Shown one piece after another: positions 1 to 4,724 of a stretch of DNA of 6,262 nt (positions within the stretch are counted from its first letter, which is position 1; each line of letters starts with the position of its first letter). The DNA comes from an uncultured bacterium. Lineage in GTDB: Bacteria; Spirochaetota; Brevinematia; DTOW01. Location: NCBI GenBank assembly GCA_937928175.1, contig CALFVP010000071.1, forward strand, positions 1-6,262, written 5' to 3'. Both the position numbers and the translations under genes were made by a program. The notes under the pieces are model-generated. The model worked only from the letters and a program-made list of their open reading frames with translations, was not told the DNA's origin and made no database searches.

Positions 1-1502
1 CTTTATCAATAGCACAAGGAATATACGAAGGTAACAAAATCTTAGGAAAAGAAGATCAAAACATAGTGGCAGTTATAGGAGATGGAGCAATAACGGCAGG
101 AATGGCATACGAAGCTATAAACAATATAGGTTTCTATAAAAGCAAACTAATAATAATATTAAATGACAACGGAATGAGCATTTCACCAAACGTAGGAGCT
201 ATAACTCACCTATTCAATAAACTTATAATGTCAAAACCATCGTACTTACTAAAAAAACAAATCTCTAAAAAAAACTGTATAACTGATATAATAAACAGAA
301 TAGCAGAATCAACAAAATTACTATTTTTACCCAAAAGTAGTTTATTTGATGAACTAGGAGTTAGATACATTGGACCATTTGATGGACACAACGTTTTGGA
401 ACTTACGAAAGTATTCAAGTATCTAAAAGAAGAATCTGAAAAACCAGTAATAGCACATATAATAACGAAAAAAGGTAAAGGATACAAACCATCAGAAGAA
501 GATCCAGTAAAATACCACTCTGTACCACCATTCGATCCTAAATTAGGAATACAACAAGAAATTAAGCATAATACCTATACTGACGTTTTCTCAAAAAAAA
601 TAGTTGAGTTAGGAGAAAAGTTTAAAAACTTAGTTTGTATAACACCAGCAATGAAAGAAGGATCAGGACTTGTTGAATTTTCAAAGAGATTTCCTAACAG
701 GTTTTACGATGTTGCAATAGCAGAACAACACGGTTGCACATTCTCATTAGGACTAAGTATATCAAACGTAATTCCAGTTTTCGCTATATATTCCACTTTT
801 TTACAAAGAGCATACGACCAGGTAATACACGATGTTGCTATATTTGGTAAAAAGCTAATATTCGCAATAGACAGAGCAGGAATAGTAGGAAATGACGGAG
901 AAACACATCAAGGAATATTCGATATATCATTTTTAAAACAACTTCCAAACTTTGTTATAATGGCACCTTCAACAGGTAAAGATTTGGAAAGAATGCTAGA
1001 ATTTTCCATTACCCACATAGATAAACCGGTAGCAATAAGATACCCAAAAGATGAAGTAAACCCAGATTCACTACTCAGAAACCAAACAAACATAACCTTA
1101 GGTAAAAGTAGAATAATATTCGATTCAGACAAAGTATTTATAATATCAGTAGGGCACATGCTAAAATACGCTATCAAATCAAGAGAAATACTACTAAACC
1201 AAGGTATAGACATAGGAATAATAGACTTAACATTCATAAAACCACTAGACATAGAAATGATAAAATACCTATCATCAAAATCGAAAATCGTAGTTACAGT
1301 TGAAGATGGTATAAAAATTGGTGGTATCGGTGAAACTATAGGTATAGAACTATATAAAAACAATTTCAAAGGCATATTTGAAAACATAGCAGTTCCAGAC
1401 GTATTCCCTGGACTTGGAACACGAGAAGAGTTAATGAGAGATTACGGAATGGATCACGAAGGAATAGCAAAGAAAATCATTGAACTTACAAATCTACTTT
1501 AA
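1..1502 (+). CDS. dxs: 1-deoxy-D-xylulose-5-phosphate synthase, 5'-truncated by window edge
   Basis: The enzyme condenses pyruvate with glyceraldehyde 3-phosphate to make 1-deoxy-D-xylulose 5-phosphate, the first step of the MEP isoprenoid pathway, using thiamine diphosphate (ThDP) and Mg2+ in the cytoplasm. The frame is open from base 3 and shows 499 residues; compared with the roughly 620-residue family, about 120-130 N-terminal residues are missing. The GTG at 66 is internal, because the conserved SxSxA-G segment precedes it. Visible motifs are the ThDP site GDG (78-86) followed by NDN about 26 residues later, the conserved GPFDGHN, the pyrimidine-domain motif AIAEQH with its catalytic Glu at 723-725, DRAG followed by THQG (903-914), and a C-terminal transketolase-like domain. 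Motif spacing matches E. coli Dxs, and I see no frameshift or missing key residue. Its end overlaps the convergent scpB by 9 bases, and no terminator is visible between them. The identification is secure. Confidence 0.97.
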   Translation, partial: LSIAQGIYEGNKILGKEDQNIVAVIGDGAITAGMAYEAINNIGFYKSKLIIILNDNGMSISPNVGAITHLFNKLIMSKPSYLLKKQISKKNCITDIINRIAESTKLLFLPKSSLFDELGVRYIGPFDGHNVLELTKVFKYLKEESEKPVIAHIITKKGKGYKPSEEDPVKYHSVPPFDPKLGIQQEIKHNTYTDVFSKKIVELGEKFKNLVCITPAMKEGSGLVEFSKRFPNRFYDVAIAEQHGCTFSLGLSISNVIPVFAIYSTFLQRAYDQVIHDVAIFGKKLIFAIDRAGIVGNDGETHQGIFDISFLKQLPNFVIMAPSTGKDLERMLEFSITHIDKPVAIRYPKDEVNPDSLLRNQTNITLGKSRIIFDSDKVFIISVGHMLKYAIKSREILLNQGIDIGIIDLTFIKPLDIEMIKYLSSKSKIVVTVEDGIKIGGIGETIGIELYKNNFKGIFENIAVPDVFPGLGTREELMRDYGMDHEGIAKKIIELTNLL

Positions 1503-2021
1503 AAGCGAAGATTTAAGTTCTTCAATATTTGGTAAATCTGAAATACTTTCAATTCCAAAGTAATCTAAAAATTTATCTGTAGTTACGTAACTTATCTTAT
1601 CTGAAATGTTAGAATTACTAACTGGTTTTACAAATCCTTTCTCCAAAAGTACGGATATAGCCCTACCAGACGAAACTCCTCTTATCCTATCAATTTCAGT
1701 TTTCTCTATAGGTTGCTTATAAGCTATTATTGTTAAAGTTTCAAGCAAAGCATCAGTTAACTCTGAATCATCACTCTGGGAAGGAAACAAGTCTTTAAGT
1801 ATATTGTAGTAATTTTTTGATGTAACCATCTCAACGTAATCTCCAACAGATATTATCTCCAATCCAGAATCATAAGATCTATAACGCTTGTTTAAAATAT
1901 TAATAGAAGCCTCAACACTACCAATGCCAAAATGTTTTTTTATTAACTCATCTAGAAAACTTTTTTTTACTTTCTTACCACTCAAAAACAAAATAGATTC
2001 AACCAAACCTTCAGGTGTCAT
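1494..2021 (-). CDS. scpB: Segregation and condensation protein B
   Basis: ScpB binds the kleisin ScpA and, with SMC, forms the bacterial condensin that compacts and segregates chromosomes. The 175-residue length is normal for the family. An N-terminal winged helix (residues about 4-80) begins with the typical LVESILFLSG stretch. The second winged helix (about 88-155) has the family hallmark LETLTIIAYKQPI, then EIDRIRGV and LLEKGFV, and ends with TTDKFLDYFGI. The start is the ATG at 2019-2021, because a TAA lies two codons upstream in frame. No Shine-Dalgarno precedes it, only the T-run of the acpP terminator; a TTG at 2004-2006 is a weak alternative. scpA, the usual neighbour, is not in the window. 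Expression probably depends on read-through from acpP or on leaderless translation, which is inference. The stop lies inside the end of dxs. Confidence 0.94.
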   Translation of the reverse strand: MTPEGLVESILFLSGKKVKKSFLDELIKKHFGIGSVEASINILNKRYRSYDSGLEIISVGDYVEMVTSKNYYNILKDLFPSQSDDSELTDALLETLTIIAYKQPIEKTEIDRIRGVSSGRAISVLLEKGFVKPVSNSNISDKISYVTTDKFLDYFGIESISDLPNIEELKSSLLK

Positions 2022-2028
2022 ATGTTAT

Positions 2029-2048
2029 AAAAAAGGGGCGAGTGCCCC
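2029..2048 (-). terminator. Intrinsic terminator of acpP
   Basis: Read on the - strand, GGGGC (2048-2044), loop ACTC and GCCCC (2039-2035) form a five-pair all-GC stem, followed immediately by six Ts (2034-2029). This is a classical rho-independent terminator seven bases past the acpP stop. The + strand side has no T-run, so it works in one direction. It ends seven bases before the scpB ATG, so it also sits in the leader of any acpP-scpB read-through transcript. Confidence 0.88.
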
Positions 2049-2055
2049 ACAAAAA

Positions 2056-2292
2056 CTATTTTGAATGAGATTCTATATACTTAACTGCATCACCAACAGT
2101 TCTAATATTCTGAGCATCTTCATCAGAAATAGTTATTCCAAACTCCTCCTCAAGAGCCATTATAAGTTCAACAATGTCAATCGAATCAGCTCCAAGATCT
2201 TCAATAAAAGAAGCTTCTAAAGTAACCTTAGAAGCATCAATACCTAGCTGATCAACAATCAGATCTCTAACCTTATCAAAAACGTTATCCAT
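2056..2292 (-). CDS. acpP: Acyl carrier protein
   Basis: This small acidic protein carries growing acyl chains as thioesters on a 4'-phosphopantetheine arm during type II fatty acid synthesis in the cytoplasm. The 78-residue length, four-helix pattern and acidic helix II are typical. The prosthetic group attaches at Ser37 (codon 2182-2184) in GADSIDIVEL; Ile replaces the more common Leu after the serine, a conservative variant. EEEFGI and the C-terminal VGDAVKYIE are also characteristic. The ATG is fixed by a strong Shine-Dalgarno five bases upstream. The gene has its own promoter and terminator and so looks like a short, highly expressed unit. The usual neighbours fabF, fabD, fabG, plsX and rnc are absent. 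A dedicated carrier for a secondary pathway is possible but unlikely, given the sequence and housekeeping-type signals. Confidence 0.98.
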   Translation of the reverse strand: MDNVFDKVRDLIVDQLGIDASKVTLEASFIEDLGADSIDIVELIMALEEEFGITISDEDAQNIRTVGDAVKYIESHSK

Positions 2293-2296
2293 AAAA

Positions 2297-2304
2297 TCCT
2301 CCTT
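2297..2304 (-). promoter_or_regulatory. Ribosome binding site of acpP
   Basis: On the - strand AAGGAGGA lies five bases before the ATG at 2292, near-perfect complementarity to the 16S rRNA 3' end. It fixes the acpP start and contrasts with scpB, which has none. Confidence 0.9.
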
Positions 2305-2317
2305 ATAGTTTTGAGTT

Positions 2318-2347
2318 ATTATAAAAAACGGTTTATTTACAAGTCAA
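2318..2347 (-). promoter_or_regulatory. Sigma70-like promoter of acpP
   Basis: On the - strand TTGACT (2347-2342, five of six consensus bases) and a perfect TATAAT (2323-2318) are separated by 18 bases. Transcription should start near 2311, giving a leader of roughly 18 bases that contains the Shine-Dalgarno. The near-consensus sequence suggests strong constitutive expression, as expected for ACP. The start site is predicted, not measured. Confidence 0.8.
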
Positions 2348-2367
2348 TTAATAACATATAGTTTATA

Positions 2368-2396
2368 TTGAAAGCAATCTAAACTTCTTTAATAAT
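2368..2396 (+). promoter_or_regulatory. Sigma70-like promoter of hppA
   Basis: TTGAAA (2368-2373, five of six) and AATAAT (2391-2396, five of six) are separated by exactly 17 bases. Transcription would begin near 2403, about seven bases before the hppA Shine-Dalgarno. It lies back to back with the acpP promoter, with 20 bases between the two -35 boxes, so polymerases could compete or share a regulator; no clear operator palindrome was found. The -10 box covers the upstream in-frame ATG at 2395, which argues against that codon as the start. Confidence 0.7.
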
Positions 2397-2409
2397 GAAT
2401 AAAAATTTT

Positions 2410-2416
2410 AAGGAGG
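2410..2416 (+). promoter_or_regulatory. Ribosome binding site deciding the hppA start
   Basis: AAGGAGG lies five bases before the ATG at 2422-2424. It falls inside the reading frame that opens at the earlier ATG (2395) and shows that the second ATG is used. Confidence 0.9.
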
Positions 2417-2421
2417 TAGAT

Positions 2422-4662
2422 ATGGAAGGAAAGATAGTTTTACCTCAATTTGGTTCACTTGAATGGGGTATACTCTTTTTTGTACTTGCAAGCTCGATAG
2501 TAGCGTTAATTTATGGTATATTCCTTGTAAGGTACGTACTAAGGACGAATGTGGATGATAAAAAGATGCTAGAGGTATCTTTAGCAATAGAAGAAGGTGC
2601 AATGGCATACCTAAGAAGACAGTTTAACACAATGATATGGTTCATAATAGCTTTAATGGTAATACTGTTTTTTGTTTACAAGTCAGTTTACACTGATATA
2701 AGGCTACCATTAGGGATATCTATTGCTTTTCTTATGGGTGTTTTTGCATCTTACGGAGCTGGGTTTGTTGGGATGTGGTTATCCGTAAAAGCTAACGTTA
2801 GAACAGCTTACACTGCATTAACAAAGAGTTTTTCAGATTCTTTGAAAATTTCATTTAGGGCTGGAGCAGTTTCTGGAATGTTTACTTTAGGGTTTGGACT
2901 TTTAGGTGCTACCATAATATTTATGGCATTTAGAGAAGAGGCTATGAAAGTTTTAGTAGGGTTTGGATTTGGTGCAGCTTTGGCAGCACTATTTATGAGA
3001 GTAGGAGGAGGAATATACACAAAAGCAGCGGATGTCGGAGCTGACTTGGTTGGTAAAGTTGAAAAAGGAATACCTGAAGATGACCCAAGAAACGCAGCAA
3101 CCATAGCTGACAATGTCGGTGATAACGTTGGTGACTGCGCAGGTATGACAGCAGATGTCTTTGAATCTTACGAAGTAACGTTAGTAGCAGCGATCATTCT
3201 AGCAGCAGCAACACTTCTAGACCCATCGTTTACACAAAAATACGGACAAAACTCAGAAATGTTTGCTTTAAAACTTATAATGTTTCCGCTAATACTTAGA
3301 GCAATTGGGGTATTTTCTTCAATGATTGGGATATGGAGTGTAAGAATGAAAGAAGAGGAACAAGATCCAATGAGAGGAATAACAAGAGGATACATTCTTT
3401 CAGCAATACTCTCAATAATAGGTTTTGCTATAGTAATATATCTATACCTAGTAGATCCTATAACAAACGCTCCAGATTTTAGATTTCTTATTCCACCTTC
3501 AATAGGAATACTTTTAGCAGTAGTTACGATGTGGCTAACAGATTACTTTACACATCCAGACAAAAAACCAGCTACAGAAGTATCATACTCAAGTAAAACA
3601 GGACCAGCAACAGTAATACTAACTGGTATGGGAGTAGGACTAGAATCAACAGTTTGGGCCATTGTAGTAATAGCAGGTACAATAGGTGGAGCTTTGTTGG
3701 TATTTCCAGAAAGTTTATCTTTAGCTGCTTACAGTATAGCACTAACAGGCTTAGGATTACTAACAACAACAGGATACATACTAGCAATGGACACCTACGG
3801 ACCCATAACCGATAACGCTCACGGAATATTTGAAATGTCAGGAGTAAAAGATCAAAAGGCTAGTAGAGTTCTTGACAGAATGGATGCAATAGGAAACACA
3901 ACAAAAGCTTTAACTAAAGGACTTGCTATAGCAACAGCAGTAATAGCTGCTATATCACTTTTCAGATCATTCATAGATGAAGCAGAGTTATTCTTAAAAG
4001 GAATACAAATAAATTTACCAGATGTCTTTATAGGAATATTAATAGGTGGAGCGGTACCGTTTTTATTCTCATCGTTTGCAATAAAGGCAGTAGGTAGAGC
4101 TGCATTCTTAGTTGTTGAAGAGGTAAGAAGACAATTTAGAGAAAAACCAGGAATAATGGAATGGAAAGAAAAACCAGACTACGGTAAAACTGTGGACATT
4201 GTTACAGCAGCAGCTCAAAAAGAATTAATAGGACCTGGAATACTTGCTATTTTCTCTCCAATACTTGTTGGGTTTTTACTTGGAGCACAGGCATTAGGTG
4301 GATTTTTAGCAGGAGCTATACTAACAGGACAACTTTTAGCAGTATTTATGGCTAACGCAGGAGGCGTATGGGACAACGCTAAAAAGAAAATCGAAGATGG
4401 ATTTTTGGGAGGTAAAGGAACAGACTCTCATAAAGCAGCAGTCGTAGGAGATACCGTAGGAGATCCATTTAAAGATACCGCAGGCCCATCTCTAAACCCA
4501 TTAATAAAAGTCATAAACCTAGTATCACTACTTATAGCTCCCATAGTTATACTAGAACTACCAGTATTACTAAAACTATCAATAGTCATAGTATCTTTAG
4601 TAGCGCTAACTATAGCAGTAGCACTAAGTAAAAGAGGAGCAATAACAGAAGAAAATAAGTAA
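2422..4662 (+). CDS. hppA: Membrane-bound ion-translocating pyrophosphatase, K+-independent (H+-pump) type
   Basis: This integral membrane enzyme hydrolyses cytoplasmic pyrophosphate and uses the energy to pump cations out. The start at 2422 gives 746 residues, normal for the family, with about 16 hydrophobic segments. Pyrophosphate- and Mg2+-binding motifs are intact: DVGADLVGKVE (204-214), EDDPRN (219-224), DNVGDNVGDCAG (230-241), GVWDNAKK (648-655), and KGTDSHKAA leading into DTVGDPFKDT (677-686). In GNTTKA (491-496) a Lys at 495 occupies the position that is Ala in K+-dependent enzymes, and Thr follows three residues later. By established family rules this marks K+-independent, H+-pumping members; DTAG instead of DTSG agrees. 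The gate-helix Glu248 and Lys696 are present. An additional Glu251 lies one turn away from Glu248. The gene is apparently monocistronic with its own promoter. The family call is certain; the ion call is inference from signature residues. Confidence 0.98.
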   Translation: MEGKIVLPQFGSLEWGILFFVLASSIVALIYGIFLVRYVLRTNVDDKKMLEVSLAIEEGAMAYLRRQFNTMIWFIIALMVILFFVYKSVYTDIRLPLGISIAFLMGVFASYGAGFVGMWLSVKANVRTAYTALTKSFSDSLKISFRAGAVSGMFTLGFGLLGATIIFMAFREEAMKVLVGFGFGAALAALFMRVGGGIYTKAADVGADLVGKVEKGIPEDDPRNAATIADNVGDNVGDCAGMTADVFESYEVTLVAAIILAAATLLDPSFTQKYGQNSEMFALKLIMFPLILRAIGVFSSMIGIWSVRMKEEEQDPMRGITRGYILSAILSIIGFAIVIYLYLVDPITNAPDFRFLIPPSIGILLAVVTMWLTDYFTHPDKKPATEVSYSSKTGPATVILTGMGVGLESTVWAIVVIAGTIGGALLVFPESLSLAAYSIALTGLGLLTTTGYILAMDTYGPITDNAHGIFEMSGVKDQKASRVLDRMDAIGNTTKALTKGLAIATAVIAAISLFRSFIDEAELFLKGIQINLPDVFIGILIGGAVPFLFSSFAIKAVGRAAFLVVEEVRRQFREKPGIMEWKEKPDYGKTVDIVTAAAQKELIGPGILAIFSPILVGFLLGAQALGGFLAGAILTGQLLAVFMANAGGVWDNAKKKIEDGFLGGKGTDSHKAAVVGDTVGDPFKDTAGPSLNPLIKVINLVSLLIAPIVILELPVLLKLSIVIVSLVALTIAVALSKRGAITEENK

Positions 4663-4707
4663 TACCTTAAAAGGTAGTACCCAAGGTAGCACCCTAGGTA
4701 CTACCTT
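4663..4707. terminator. Nested inverted-repeat element, probable bidirectional terminator between convergent genes
   Basis: AAGGTAGTACC (4671-4681) pairs perfectly with GGTACTACCTT (4697-4707), an 11-pair stem with a 15-base loop. The loop carries AAGGTAGCACCC (4683-4694), a copy of AAGGTAGTACCC (4671-4682) with one mismatch. Just upstream, TACCTT (4663-4668) can pair instead with AAGGTA (4671-4676), so alternative folds compete. No strong T-run follows on either strand (a loose ATTTTT at 4721-4726 on +, TTTT overlapping the stem end on -), so termination efficiency is uncertain. Its place in a 62-base gap between converging stops supports the terminator role. Confidence 0.6.
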
Positions 4708-4724
4708 CATTGCTTTAACAATTT

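Noticed and set aside
66..68. GTG as start of dxs
   Set aside because: The frame stays open to base 3, and the upstream residues (LSIAQGIYEG) match the conserved Dxs segment before GDG, so the gene is cut by the window edge.
908..1387. Long - strand frame inside dxs
   Set aside because: It is fully antisense to conserved Dxs coding sequence, has no ribosome binding site and shows no recognisable domain. The same holds for 206-487.
2024..2029. TATAAC as a true scpB promoter
   Set aside because: The -35 partner matches only three bases, and the expected transcript start would fall past the scpB ATG. It is kept only as a weak possibility in the findings.
2343..2355. Partial palindrome GTCAATTAATAAC over the acpP -35 box as an operator
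   Set aside because: Only four of six arm pairs match, which is expected by chance in AT-rich DNA.
2808..3113. - strand frames inside hppA (also 2408-2608, 3168-3395, 3572-3787)
   Set aside because: They are antisense to conserved pyrophosphatase motifs, with low-complexity Leu- or Ala/Pro-rich translations typical of shadow frames.
4671..4707. CRISPR-like or attachment-site repeat
   Set aside because: There are only two short direct copies without spacers, and no integrase or cas gene is nearby; convergent gene ends explain it better.
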